A stretch of DNA of 64,000 nucleotides from Bedellia somnulentella (lineage: Eukaryota > Arthropoda > Insecta > Lepidoptera > Bedelliidae). Position 1 is the first letter of the stretch. Each line of letters opens with the position of its first letter. Of this stretch, positions 1 to 14,331 are shown piece after piece. The stretch covers positions 14,617,423 to 14,681,422 of the forward strand of contig OY755176.1 in assembly GCA_963576735.1 (NCBI GenBank), in the 5' to 3' direction. Both the position numbers and the translations under genes were made by a program. Under the pieces are notes generated by a model. The model was given only the letters and a program-made list of their open reading frames with translations. It was not told the DNA's origin and made no database searches.

Positions 1-629
1 TATCGAGTAACAAAACATCAACTCAAAATACTAAATCATATTACACATGTTTCTAAGAATACAGAGTATAAAGGTTGTAATTGCATTTCATGTAACTTAC
101 AATAGTATAAATGCCTCTGTGCGTATTCCACGACATGGGCTACTGAGAGGTGATAATTGTTTAGAATGTATACATTGATTTTATGTTGCATTTTTATCAT
201 ATAAGACAATACACATACATTCATACGATAATGTACATTGTTTAACCACATAAATATAAAATAAACCAAGAAATAAGAGCTTAAGTACAAAAGACATCAA
301 CGAGCTGCTTCTTTAGAAATTATGTTTAAACTTTTTGTACTCACATAACTCGACGTCTACTACGACGTCAACTAATATTTAATATTTGAGGTCAGAGACC
401 TTTTTACTAACTTATCTAGAACCAGGTGACTCCTAAACTAACTATGCTTTAATAAGTAATTATAATCTCTAACGATTATTATACCTTCGCTTCCGGCATG
501 GCTTGTTAGTTATGACGTCAACTTACTGTGTACGTGGCTTTACTACTCATTGCCTTTATTTCTGCTAGGATATTTATAATTTAATAATGGTTATGTTCAA
601 AATTTTGGGTCACATACATTAATGTTATG

Positions 630-712
630 TGCATACATATAAACCTACGATTGTAAATCTCTAGAAGGGATAGTCAGAGCTACAGAATAGGAAATTCGTC
701 AGCCACTTTTAT
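630..712 (-). mobile_element. SINE-A 3' fragment, old
   Basis: Degenerate match to the SINE-A 3' part: CATACATATAAAC, GTAAATCTCTAGAAGGG, TAGTCAGAGCTA and CAGCCACTTTT in the minus-oriented order. Confidence 0.6.
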
Positions 713-1573
713 GTGTATTTTTTTTATAATTACACGGCGTTAGCGAAATTGATTGCGAATCAAACCAATATTTTTTTTAGTATATACAATATTTATTTAT
801 TCTTTAAAATTAAAGTTTATTTTATACTCAACACAAATTTTTGCTCACATATTTGCTCCTTCTCTTAAACTGCCACACAAAATCAAATATGTATATAAAA
901 TATCTAAACGTAAACGCTAAATTGTCGCGGGCAGTGTAAATTGAATCAGGCGCAGTCAGGACACATCACTAATAATGTTCTCGCGAGAGAGTGAGTCGCG
1001 GCGGGGGCGCGCCGCGGGGACTCTGCTGTTTTTGCTGTACCACTGTTCTACCTCACTTGATCACTTTACAGGTGCAAAATATTAGATACAGTGGAATTAT
1101 ATAATGTTTGCTTACATGGTTTTCGTTTTAGGTTTGTTTAGTTATATAAAAGAACCAGTATATATTTGACTATCTTTTTCTTGATAGATTTCCGAAAGAA
1201 ATAGAAAAATGGTATACTTTAAAGCTTTTTGACTTGAATAGAAATAATTTGAATGTATTATTAACAGAAAATAATCAGTCTGTAATATGACTCTTCCCGT
1301 TGCTGCCTAAAATATTTTAACAAAGAAAATAAACCTAAATTCTCATTATCACACATACAAATGTAATAACATTTACTTAATTATAACTTTATTAATTCGT
1401 TTTATCGTTTTATAGTCGTCATACGTTTTATATTGCAGAGTACTGCATTTACTCTGCGTTTAAGACAATATGTCTTTGATTCCCTTAAATACTATTAAAA
1501 ATAATATCCTAAAAAGCTACAAGGTTATTACTCGTAAACTTACCTCGATTATTAGTTTCTTAACGTAATTGTA

Positions 1574-2131
1574 TTAAAAACCATAAAAAGTAAACTCATA
1601 TATTGTTTTGGAGAATTCAGACAGAATATATAGTGTTGTTTTCATTAGTAACCATATCCTTTTCTTTGTTTCAATGCAGTCACAAATCCAGATTTTTTTA
1701 TTCGCTAAGTCGAAACCATTTGACACATCACTAAATTGTGTAAGAAAAATTACATCAGGTTGTATTTTATTCCGGCGGCAGTGGTGGCCGTATTGTATAT
1801 TATAAATTTTTAACTTTTTTTTCTCAGTGAAGCGAACATTCATTGTCAAGAGAATCGTAAGTTTTTGTGCGTATATTTTTATAGTTTGGAAAACTACCTG
1901 TTCTAGGCGCCAGTCACTGTGACATTTATGGGTAGGATATTGGGACAGTATTAATGTCGATATTAATAACGAGGAAACAAGCCTTCGGGTGCCCATAAAT
2001 TCATGCGCTACGACACACGAATCTTGTTTTATTCCCATGTCAAAATATAATCCTCTCGTCCTTTTGTCTTTTTTTGTCAAATCGACCTTTTTTTGAAACA
2101 AAAGTAATAAAACCAGTGAGTGAACGTTCAT
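1574..2131 (-). other. Unassigned 185-codon open reading frame
   Basis: This is the longest ATG-initiated frame in the window, in AT-rich DNA (about 36% GC), where a frame this long is unlikely by chance. The residues resemble no domain I recognise. There is a hydrophobic start (MNVHSLVLLLLF), scattered Cys and His, and no clear repeats. No splice sites or polyadenylation signal stand out. It could be a remnant of an unknown element, a lineage-specific gene or chance. No function is claimed. Confidence 0.15.
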
Positions 2132-5100
2132 TAAAGATTAATTTTTATTGGTGTGTCTGATCAAGCTTGATGGGCATCTCATAGTTTAAAACGTTCCAAG
2201 TCAGTAGCCCTCTTATTTTAATAATGTCTTGTACACATTGTGGTGTGCGCTAATCGAATCAAGCGGTGCGAGTGCCGAGTGGCTGATCGATTCGAAATTA
2301 GAATGCGAGCTCGATTTCACGCGACTCAAGGCGGGGAGAATCGATTGCTCGCAGTCGATAGGGATGGCGATATCAGCCTTACCATATCTCATCACTAGGT
2401 TCCGATCATCACACTTAACTTTTTTTGAGCTTAATTGATAACCGTCTTATATTTACATAATGACTAGTAACATCATTTGTGAAAATCTTTTCTTTGTTCC
2501 ATTTTTAAAAAGCACTGCACGTTTTTTTGTAAACCCTAAATTGCATTAAATTGATAATAAAATCCTTTTAGGTTATTTTCTCTTTTGAAAAGAACAGTTA
2601 ATTTACCGGTAGCAGACTACCAGGCCAGCATTCTCGCGGACGCAAAACGTCCTACTTGATTTAAGGCCTTAAATTGCGAGGTTCAGAAATACACAGTGTA
2701 ATGTTCTCTGTGCAGCGTGTACAATCAACACTCCTGCGATTCATGATTTAGTGACCGTCCTCGCATAACCGGAGCCAACTCGAAAAAACAACGTTTTATT
2801 TTATTTTAAGAAACATTCAACCGTGATATGTATGAGCGATCGAATCTGAATATTTTATCGTTTGGAGCAACATCTTTTGGACAAGTGTCAATACGTTTGA
2901 TATTATGAGATATAATCCAGAAAAAAAGAAATGTACTCCACTGTCATTAGAGGTAAGCAAACTACCGTATTACGTTTTAATCCATCCGCTTGTTTGTTAG
3001 TGAGTGACAGTCGAGTAAGTGGTTCGGCTACCATCATGGCGCAACGGCCGACCAAAAAACGAACCAAAAATCGATCTAATAAATAATGCGGTATATCGAC
3101 TTCCTCCGGCAATTAACATAGCAGGAAGCTCTGCCTGTCATTAGCCCGTCATCGCGCTCGGTAGCACCGACTGCTACAATGCCCACCGAAAGCACTACAC
3201 AAATCACGGTTACTGCACCGCCAATATAATTAGGACTCGAATACATTATACATAGAAATAAATAAAAGCAGTGTGAGGTGGCAGGGTACAATTACAGAGG
3301 CGTCCGCGGCCGCTCAAATTGTTAGCTTACGTGTGCTGTGACTCTCTAACTAATGACGTGGATTCCATCCCGCGTATTGCGAATTGCTGTGAGCATTTTT
3401 AATATGTTATACTCGGTTTGGGTCCTCGTGCCCTTCGGCCAAAGAAAGCATTGGATCGAACTGCTGTTATTATTGAAAAATTGCATATCTTAAAAGTTTG
3501 CTAAACTAAATGTACAGGAGAGGTAACTTCAATCGGGTTTTCTTTGATTATATTTGTAATGGAATATATTAACAATTGCTGTGCATTTCTGTGTTAAGCG
3601 TTTCTTAGAATAAATCTATGGTCCAAATATTTTACTATTAATCGTTTTTGATTAACGCGTATCTTTACTATATTTAAACAAATCCCCCGGTATCTTCAAA
3701 TTTATAAGTTAGTGTGAACAAGTAACATGAAAAGCGGCAGTCCCAAAAATAGAAGAATAAAATAGCACATATGAAGAAATTCATAAATATGAGGGAAACA
3801 TTAAAATAATCAATCAGCTCTATGGAATTAAATAGCGTGTCTACATGTTAGTAACAATAAGTATAAAAGAATTACAGTAAAAACAATTAAATATTAGGAG
3901 GAGATAGTTTAAAATGGCAGGCTATAGAGTATTTGTCACCGCGGTGGTGTCGCCGGCCCACGCGCGCTCCTTACACGCCGCTCCTCGGGATCACTTCCGT
4001 GTATGCTCCCTTTAACTCGAATACGGATCAATTTAAAAGCTCCAATTAAACATTGGATTCCAGTTGGATTAAACAGCTCAATTAGATTTTATTAAAAGAT
4101 GTTTATTCGAATTGGAATTTGTTTTGGTTATTTTTCGTTTATTGATATTTAGAAGCGATGTTTTTACTTCATTCGGATTTTCCAAAATACAATGAAAGTA
4201 AAATAAACACTTTTTGTGTATATTATCATAAAATATTTTAAAAGATCATAAAATCATTTAACAAAGAAATATAAAAGTCAAAATAATAAACAAAGCAAAA
4301 AAAGTCTGAATAAAATAAGAATAATTAACGTCGTAGAGATCTTTAATAAAGTATCGTTTTTAACTATTGAAATGATGCTGAAAAATAGGTTTCAAATTTA
4401 AATGACAGCATTGCATTTTTATTAGAATAGTATGGTCAATAATTAACTTTTACTGCTAACGCCAAACGAAGTTGTAATTTAATGTTTAATGTACTGTATT
4501 ACAATGTTATAAATTATCAAAAATTCATTGTGTAAGCTATATATATTATATAAAATAAAAGTACGTATTAATAAAAACTGTTACATATGTATCGCGGCGC
4601 ATCGCTACGACACGAGACGTAATTGACGCCGGAGATCTTTCCTGGTGAGATCGCGTAGATTTCAGATGAGCGATAGCCTTTTATATTAAATAAGGTGCTA
4701 ACGCCATAGCTACATTCTTTCCTCATATGTCCTATCTATTTTAAATGAAAACCGTGATATGTATACTCAACAAAATTTTGCTATAGAGTAGACAAATAAA
4801 TCTATGAAACTTATTTGATTAGAGCTTACAAAATGCCAATCAAAGAAAAGGTAGAGATAAAAATAGGCTATAGTAAGCACTATATAAGAATATAAAGTAA
4901 TCACGTTGTCGTATGGTGTATTGGTGTTAAAGACCGGTCCCGATCGGAGTAACAAGCCGATAACGAGCGAGCGTATACAATAGACCTTTTAGCGTCACTT
5001 TTGATGTGCGTCAATCTGCGTCACCTGGGTAGCATCCTGTGCTATGCACCTATTATGGATTTTTTATCACTTAACATTCTACTTATGTCTAGTATCACTT

Positions 5101-6286
5101 CTGTTTTCATTTCTTTAGGTTGCAAGGGACTTGTATTCAACTTGAAGCATCTTTCGACAAGTAATGTCTAATATCACTATTTTTTATCAAAATACATAAA
5201 ATTTATGTATTTTACTCACTTTTTACATAAATAGAAATATTTAACTGTACAATTTCAAATGTTGTTTTATAGATTATAGTAAAATATGATAATAATAACT
5301 GGAATACATTGACGAGCTCCTAACAATACGCAGCGCATCGATTCATATGGAAATAAAACATACATATCGGATAGAGTGACGTGCGTCCGGCGTCACTTAG
5401 CAGCGCCGCGCATGATGTGACAGCCCTCACCGAGCAGGAATTCTTTTTAAATTTCAAAATTAAAAATAAGACAAAAACCGCGCAGCATTTCGGATATGTT
5501 CCATTGTGTTCGCGTTTCGGAAAAATTTAAATGAGCCAATGCTTGCTGTTTTTTTGGTGGCAGGAATCCGAGATGCAGCGTTTTAATACATAAAAGATCG
5601 CAGCTTAGCGCCATGTTTTAGCAACTTTTTGTGTCGCGATACTTTCAAATTATAGGAATTTATTTTTGACATCGAGCGTTGGGAATTAATGTTCTTGCTG
5701 GTGTAAATAGTTAAACCTTTACTACCTCCACCAATACTAGTTATATTTCGCGAATATGTGTACTATTATTAGAATATACATCTTTGAAGTATATTTCATT
5801 TTAAGCTTAATGCAATATACACTTTTGGTCTCATCACATGAATTTTTTTGATCCATTTTAATAGGTTCATTTTTTGTGATATAAAAGCTCTTCTTATTAT
5901 TTTATTGCTATTTTATACTCGGCGATACAGCAAAAACCGTAAAGGGCATCGGTAGCAGATATTTAGAGTGACAATGTGAATGTATTTATTCAGGAAGAGG
6001 GGGTAAGGGGTGGGGAGGAGAAGGCTGTTTGGCTAACAATGCTGCGGTTGTTGACGACATAACCACCACTACGTAGGGTTGACAACTGTCACGTGATTAA
6101 GCCTGGTACTAAGCTAACTTTCATTGGTTGTTACATTTATCGATAGTCGGTTTTCGGAAATATGTTTTCGTGTGGGAGGTATTTTAAGTCTAATGACATA
6201 TGTATTACATAAATATTGTCTTGAGGCATATGAAAGCGTATACTAAATGCTCGACGGATTTAGAGATCTCAATCGTTTCGGTTAAT

Positions 6287-6440
6287 GCGTCGGCTTAGAA
6301 TAGCACTTACCCATTATTTCCTATTAGTTTAAGTGACTGTAGGGCGATGCGGTTAGAAATCCATTCTTTATTTTACACACTTTTTCCCACTTGACATGTA
6401 AAATTGGCTGGGCAATTTCTATCTATGACGCTGTATGGTA
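6287..6440 (+). mobile_element. SINE-A copy, old and internally deleted
   Basis: It starts GCGTCGGCTTAGAATAGCAC and keeps GGGCGATGCGGTT, CTTTTTCCCACTTGACAT and GCTGGGCAATTTCTA, with large losses between them. Confidence 0.65.
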
Positions 6441-6483
6441 CCAAAGATTTGGCTTGTATCGGTACAGGGAAACGATTATATAA

Positions 6484-6869
6484 GGGGTTGTCCATTAATC
6501 ACGTGATCATTTTTTAGCATTTTTAACCCCCCCTCCCCCATTGGTGATGAGTAGTGAGGTTTAAGACCACCCCCCTCCCCCGTCTCAACATCACGTGTAT
6601 TTTTGTAGCTACAACGAATCTTGAAATTTTCTATATATTATATTATTTTAAATACAGGTAAGTATAAACTATAATCTTATTTTATTCTGAAATTAAGGAC
6701 CATAATAAAAATGTGCCGCTTAATATTTGTTTAAAAATCGCGCGTTTGACGAAAAGTTAAATACACGAGATATCTTACTACACCCCCCCCTCCCCATTGT
6801 GTTATTTTCGTGATTTTTCTCAAACCCCTCCCCCCCCTTTCAAGCCTCACGTGATTAATGGACAACCCC
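6484..6869. mobile_element. PIF/Harbinger-like MITE
   Basis: A 386-bp element with perfect terminal inverted repeats GGGGTTGTCCATTAATCACG... and its complement, flanked by TAA on both sides (6481-6483, 6870-6872). A 3-bp TWA target duplication is the hallmark of PIF/Harbinger transposons. There is no coding capacity. Four C-rich tracts (such as C7TC5 and C4TC8) all lie on the plus strand. Confidence 0.8.
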
Positions 6870-7419
6870 TAAGTTGTCTTCACTATTTCATTGATTAGGA
6901 ACTATTTTCCATGTATATGTATTTAAACTAATTTGTTGCCCTGATTGGCAGAAATTGCTACTAGTAAGAAAAGGTTAACAGCATTATAAGAATACCAAAG
7001 AGTAGACATTTAATACTATATCTTCTGTAATTTGGTTTACTGAAAATGAAAATACGGTAACAAGTTTTTCTCCATATTCTGTAGCGACAACCCTGTATAG
7101 CAATCTTTTATGGTAGTGAATCAGGGTTGTCACCAGGCCCCGGTGGTCTCCGCGTCAACGTAAGCGCGTGCGCCGGGTTTCTTCCCATGTATTTCAAAGG
7201 TACCAATGTAACTCAGCCGCTTTATAGTGTACTAAATTAAAGTTAGGGCCTTCAGGTTCTTATTTAATTTGTTCCATACATTTTGCCATTAGTTCCATTG
7301 AGCGCAATTTATGCTTTGGAAAACATTAAGAGTTGCAAAAACTCTAAAATGAAGAATCATACAAAAGGGGAATAAAGCAGTATTTGTGATAAGATTAATA
7401 TTAAGATATATGATAATGT

Positions 7420-7716
7420 TGTGTAGTGTCGGCTTAGAATAGCACTACCCCATTTCTTCCGGTGGGTGTACGTAAGAGGCGACAAGGCTCAAAGGCCCCA
7501 AGGCTTTTAGTGCCGTAAGAGGCAAATAAGGATATGGGGCCTTTTTAAGGGCTTTTTGGGCGATGCGGTTGGAGACCTGTCACAAACAACCTTTATTTTT
7601 ACCATCTTTTCCCCACTTACATTTCCAAAAGTGGCTGAGGAATTTCTAATTCCTTAGCTCTGGCTACCCCTTCTAGGGATTTATAGCCGTGAGTATATGT
7701 ATGTTTGTATGTATGT
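7420..7716 (+). mobile_element. SINE-A, full length with internal insertion
   Basis: A complete copy from GTGTAGTGTCGGCTTAG to CCGTGAGTATATGTATG, flanked by a 14-bp direct repeat ATATATGATAATGT (7406-7419 and 7717-7730). Compared with other copies it has about 40 extra bases after GAGGCGAC, including a second GTAAGAGGC. The long, exact flanking repeat indicates target-primed retrotransposition. Confidence 0.88.
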
Positions 7717-10700
7717 ATATATGATAATGTGCTAGAGAATAGATCTTAAGAACTTAAGATCGTCCGGTGATAGCAATTTCGGTATAACTTCATACTTGAT
7801 ATAGACTAATTGTATTAATGACAAACAATACTAATCAATTATCATTATGAATCTGACCACTTGCATGTCAGGTCTTTATGCACTACTTTGCAAAATGCTA
7901 CGCTCCTTCGTCGGCGTAACTTTCTTAACAACATTTCAAAAGTTTTCGCTTCACGTATTAATTGAAAGATATATTATATCCCATTCAATTTATAAAACTG
8001 AACACGCTCCAATTCAAAACACTAGAAGGGCTCCTAAATAGCATTGAATATCGCTCGTCAGTGAATACTTGGAGGATATAAAACAAGAGTTGTATAAAAT
8101 AGTGCTGTGGCGCGGTTGCTCTAATTCAGCAGTGTCGCAACGCGATCCCAACCGCCAGACCAGCGCAGCCACCGACGACGCCGCGTTTTGCTCCTTTTGC
8201 CTCCTTTGCCATTCTGTTAACCGCTTTACCATTGTTCCAGCTCCATATAAATTGGACCTCGACGTTCATACGCTGACAGGTATATTTGACTCGTCGATTT
8301 TGGTCGATAATTAATCGGTATTGTTAACCTGAACGGGCCACCCTTGTTTACCAACAAGCAAGAACTGTACCATTTGTCTTGTTAAGAGTTTTAATTTGTG
8401 TTGCATACGTTTATTCAATGCGGGTTATTAATTTTTCTGGGGTTTTGTCATCAAATTGAGCTCTTTAATTAAGAATTTGCATTCGTTATGAATTTATCGT
8501 AGAAAATAAGGTGGTGTTATTGATTTGCAGACGTGTGCGTCACGCGTGCCCTTACATGAACAAAAAACTGTGTGCATAGATGTTCCGATGCGCATTAATT
8601 TCACACTCTATTCTTTCCTAATTGAGCAATTACCAATACTACTACTATTAAGTTAAATATGTACTTTATTAAAATTATAAATGAAAAAATATTCAACAGC
8701 GCATATTTAGTTTTTTCATGTTTAACTTTTAATTCCTACCGCTTTAGTATAGCTAGTAAATTCTTTCGGAGTTAAAAAAACATTGAATTCTTTGTAATGC
8801 ATAACAAGATACACTGATAATAGGGTCGTAATTGCACAATTTATTAAGCAGCAAGTAGGCTAATAAAAATGTCTGTTGAATTTATTGAGGATCACATCTT
8901 CGGCAGCTGTTGTTTGGTCGCGGCCATCATTAAAACAAACACTTTACAATATCACTTAGCGTCAGTACTATGGTTGTTATTCAGCAAATGATAGTTATAA
9001 ACTGTATCGCGGTACTAGTGACATTGCTCCACTCACAAGGAAGCACCTGCTTTTGTGACTCGACATTTAATTTGCTATTCAAATTAATATATTTTTTGTA
9101 CGGGAATTGGATTTTGTGTTATCCAGGTTACGTATTGTCGCAGTCAGATATTGCCGGTTTGAATTACTCAGAGGACTCGAACTCTACGGAGTTTTATAGG
9201 AAAAGTATGAGTGAACCAAGACAGAGTCAAATCAAAAGTTAAATACTTAAATGCATATAACTGAATTTTGATACAATATTTTTATGATTATGACAATTTG
9301 ATTATGAAATCGTCTCGGATAAACTTTGCTAACTTAAAATTGACACGAACGAATACTGATAGAAACTATGTGAAAAACATTATGATTTTATATTATGATT
9401 AATATATTTTTAAATAAGTTTGCAAAAAGGCTGTTTAGGTTTTGACTTATAAAAACCCTAGCAACTACTGAAAGTTAGCATGGAAAAGGATGGTAAAATA
9501 AAGGATCATTGTGGATAAATGATATTCATTCGTCGTCATGCCGTTGTTTTTAAAAGTTGTGAGATTTTATGCTACTTCTAAAAACCAGCTTTGATACCTG
9601 ACCTGATATATATTCTATATTCAGATTAGGTACACAAAATATCACTTCCCTCACTCCACCTTTTTAAAAACGTTCAACTATCGTCTTTGATTGCTGTTAT
9701 TCATAAACATATTTTATTTTTAAAAGAAACGTCTCTGCAGTATTATTTCTAGTAAAAGACGCGTCACACAACATTAAAATAAATGTGTTTAATTTAAATT
9801 AAAGTCCGTTATAAATGTTTGTTAGTTTGGTGAACTCGCTTGGTACGTTGAAGTAGAACTAATTGCGGGTCAAATGTAAGAAATTATTAAATTCTCGTAG
9901 CAATGTCTGTCAGATCACGTGGTTTGCCGTCAGTTAAGTATGACATGGGTCGTGGCTACTGGACTGGAGTACATGGAAAATGAAATATCGTTCTTACCGA
10001 ATGATTCTGCTTCCATTGACCTTGCTTACAATTAAAGGTACCTTAAGTTTTTTTGTTTGCAACAACATTATTGTTTTGCAGGGCGAGAGTATTCTTGTGT
10101 TATTATTTGAAAGTCGTATTACAATTATGTTGCGAGAAGTTTATTGTCGGAATCATAGATGGCGACACAAACTTACTCTAAATGAATAATTGTATAACAA
10201 TGATGTGAAAATGACGACGAGCAATGGATATTAACATTTTCTATGATATCATATGTTACTGAATAAATCATTCAGCAAACAAAGTATATAAATAGAATCG
10301 TATATGGTAATATGTTTAAGATATCAAAGTACATTGAAGAGATCAGTAGCTAGAATAACTGTGATTCATTTGTAGATGGCGAGCCGAGAGTCACGAACGA
10401 AACACACGAACGTTGTAGTTCGGACTCTGGTTCCGAGAACGCTGGAATTAATTAATGCAGAAAAGATCCTGTTGCAAGTCTCACGTAATGATCTCGTTGC
10501 CTCTTCGTTGGCCCTTATCAATTCTTGTTAAAAATGATCCAATAAAACAGCTCCGTAAACGCTCAATAAGTTACCGAAAGCAAGTTAAAATCTTGCGCAC
10601 ACCCATTGTAATAACGCATGCGGTCTCCGTATTAAATTTTAACAAGGTATTAATTAAAAAAACTAAAGCAAAATATCTTTAAAAATTCTCAGGATGCGCT

Positions 10701-12460
10701 CGGCCCCCTCGAATCATTTTATTTTTAATTTCATTTTATTCGGTGCTGGCCGCGATGTAGGGAACGCCCTCCAATGATTTAAAATTTTGATTTATCGGAG
10801 GCGGGCGAGCCGGGTCCGCCGCCGCTAGTGCAACAACGCCTCGATAATAATTATAAATATGACGCGGTGCTAAACTGGCCGACTGCTGACCTCGTGAACC
10901 TCACCATCCTTCGTCTACACATAGACCGAGTGCCCGCTCGTACCGTTCCCACAGCTAATTACCGATCTGTGGGATTTCAAGCAAATGCATTAAAATCAGC
11001 ATGTTGGATCCAGCGGATTGGCGCGCCGCGAGGACAGGTGGCCGCGTTCGATGCCTCCGTATTTACGACTTCCGCGGCCTTACGCAGCTTTGCTACGGAA
11101 CCCCGCTGTCTTCACTCAAAAACAATTTTGTTATACACCTGTTTATTTGATTAATTATTTTACCTTTAATATTTGGAGCATACAAGTTGCGTCATAATCG
11201 TAAGCGTATATTTAAAACTGTTTCAGAAAAGCTGAATTGGTAATGATATATTAAACCACAAAGTGTAAACTTCTAAATATCACAATGAAAAGGTTAGCGT
11301 TAATCACACACGATTTGATTATCTTAAAGTTGATCTGACGCTATAAATAATATTGTTGGTCGGGTAATAACTTAGCTTAACGCCGCATAAAAAATGGCTC
11401 TAATGCCCGCAAGTCTAGGCTAAGCTTTATTGACTTATAATTTGTTGTTTTTTGCGAGTAAATGTTTTAAATATTGTTCATGTCAAAATATTTTTTTCTT
11501 GTTCTTTTAATTATAGTTTATCACCCATTCATGTTTAAAATAATGTGGTAATAGTAGGTTATTTTGGTGAAATCTCTCATAACATAATGGGCCATCGGGA
11601 CCGCGCGCCCGGGCGGACACTCCTCGACTTGGCCATTCAATGCAAATTCTTCGATATGAAACGCAAGTTAAAGAGAATTACCAACAGTTAGTCGCCTCCC
11701 GGACATAATTTCAGGTTGCTTTATAATTTTGTTTCTTTTTCTTCGTCTGCTTTTTGTTAGTTGAGTCACTGTCCTGTTTTATTCGCGTCTCAAATTGTCG
11801 CACTGCGATGTTCGCTAATCCTCCTCCACCTGCCTTTAATGGAATGAAACTATCAAATAATGCGAGCTATTTTTACTTAAACTGGATTTATTAACAGAAA
11901 GTGCACTAGAAATATTCATTTTACTGATGTGATAATATGTTGAATAATAAGAGTGTCTCTTTATACTTTTATCCATTGATTCAAGTATTATTAATGATGT
12001 GAAGTATATTATATGAAATGAAAATGTTAGCGTTGTTTTCGTGCGATGCTCTTTCAAAGATATTCACTTTCTAATTGTAAAAGTAATGCATTTTTTCCTG
12101 CAGTGGCATCATCAATCAACTTCTACCTGAACTAATTAGCTACCTACCTATTTCGAGTAAAAGTCTGCATTTTTATGAAGCCACTTATATCTTTTATACC
12201 ACCAATATGTACTTATTAGCTTATCGCTGCTTCTGTAATTTCCAGTTGCTTTTCATAAAATAATTACTAATTGAACTGAACAGTCGGCACGGATTTAATA
12301 AAAGTTAAGTTAAAATCAGAACATATGTTGTTTTACCTTAAAGATAAAATATTACATACAGTGTTTTAGTTTTAGTGTAGTAAGTCAAAAGATTTGTTTA
12401 CAATATTGTTTGACATTTATGCAACTAGAAATAAGTAAAAACAATATTTTCAATACACTG

Positions 12461-12648
12461 TCATGTGACAGTGTATTCGTACAAAACGGCGATAGGCCTG
12501 CCCCCTATCACGTGAGTACACTGTCCATGCAAAACGTGGGTACTCTGAACACCAGGTGACAAAGTCACGTGATGTTCAGAAGTATTAGTACCTCTGCCAA
12601 CCCCTTCGGGGATATTCGGCGTGAACGTTTATGTATATGTTATGTAAT
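12461..12648 (+). mobile_element. SINE-B, 5' truncated
   Basis: It carries the 3' half of SINE-B from TCATGTGACAGTGTATTCG to GGCGTGAACGTTTATG, long subfamily (with GGCCTGCCCCCTATCACGTG). The preceding bases ATACACTGTCA mirror the first bases of the element, giving a small fold-back at the truncation point. Confidence 0.82.
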
Positions 12649-14305
12649 ATTTTCAAAATACTCTCATTGCTTACATCATATTTGAATCTACATTGAATTT
12701 GCCTGATCATACTTAGGATTAAGGTTTTTAATTATAATAATATATTCATATATAAGATCGTTAATAATTTAATGAACAATATGATTTGCGTAAGAAATGT
12801 TTTTGAAAGGTTTTCTTCATAATGTCGATTACTAATAAGATAAAACACAAAAGTTAAATTCTGATCACAGCAAATATTTCATGATTAATAAAATCATTAG
12901 AGCACTGTTAAGTCAACTACAATTAGATAGAAATTTGCCATTAGCAATTACGTCAAGCGTCACGGCATTTTTTAATACGATTCGAAATAGCCAGATGATA
13001 ATCTTGTCTCGTTGCTGGTAGGGTCAGTAGAGACATGCCAACTATGCCAAGTACTTGTCGAAATATCTTTTAACAACCTCTAGCTCTATGCTGATGGGAA
13101 TACGTTTAGTTTTAGTCCGGCAAATGCAGTCGGTTAGTGGAAACGTATCGCGGTATAGGTATAGCAGCGGCAAGCGGTTTGATGTGTCAATCCGAGGCCG
13201 CGCGATCGGTATCGCTCGATAGCTCCTATTGGGTAACCGCCACGCTTTGTTATCCTAACGGATTTATGAAATTCGACAGCCCATGAACCGAAATTGAACG
13301 CAAACTACAATAAGCAGAGTAACTTTCTTTGCTTTTCTACCGCACTGTCTGATCATAATAACGATATCGCTGTGATCGATCTTCATAAAAAACATCTAGC
13401 GGCGCCACTTCTAAACCAAATGGCGGGCATAAACAAACAAATTGCGTGCTTAAATGAATGGGTTTTAATGAATTTCACACGGAGCCCATTTCCCTGAGTT
13501 TCATGGCAAGCGAGCAGCGACACGGCGAGGAAGGCGCTCCGGTCCGCACACTAATAAATCGTGGAGCGAATTTCCCAACATGGCTTCCGCGGTTCGGCGG
13601 CCAATGGCAGGGCGCGGGGCGGGGTGGCGCCGCCACTCGGCTATGCATCTTCGTGTGAAAATTAAAAACACAATTACTTCTTTAATACAGTTTTACGATG
13701 TGCTACTGAACAGACCTTAACGTGACCCCCAGTTAATATTATATCAATATATCCAAAGCGGTAAAATTAATGGTAAAAAACGATTCGAATATTTATATAC
13801 AATTAGTTATAATACCACATATCTACAATAAATCAAATTTTGTTACACATTAAAGACCCTTCTGTTCGTAAACTACGGATATGCAAACATAGAACAACCC
13901 TTTCATGTATACGTTTCAATATATTGAAAAGTTATTCGTACAGAACTGTACATGTGTGAGTAAAACGATGAAAATCTTTATTTTCACGCTCTATCTATCT
14001 TTATCTAATCACCTCGGCCAGATAAGGACAGAACTCCGGAAAAACTGGTGAGGGGCGAGAGGTAAAGGCTACATCGATTCTGCGCTTTCACTGCTAGGGG
14101 CCGTGTAAACCTTTAAAAACATGCTTCCTCGCCGAGCGATTGTCATCTCTAACAGTATGTAAACAGGAGGGAGATTTGAGTGAAATGTTATTTGTATTTC
14201 GGGTAAATGGATTGCCTCCCCTTGGGGTTCTCATAGTGGGATCTAGATGGCGTAGATAGGCTGATACGTGGCTTTGTGTGCGTCGACGTTGATGTGCCGA
14301 ATACT

Positions 14306-14331
14306 TGTGTGTGTGTGTGTGTGTGTGTGTG
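14306..14331. repeat. (GT)13 microsatellite
   Basis: An uninterrupted GT run inside unique sequence. Confidence 0.95.

Noticed and set aside
5996..6026. G-quadruplex motif
   Set aside because: Only three runs of three or more G; the fourth run is too short for the usual definition.
10828..11154. 108-codon frame in a GC-rich islet
   Set aside because: No recognisable motif, no splice or promoter context; GC-rich DNA has few stops by chance.
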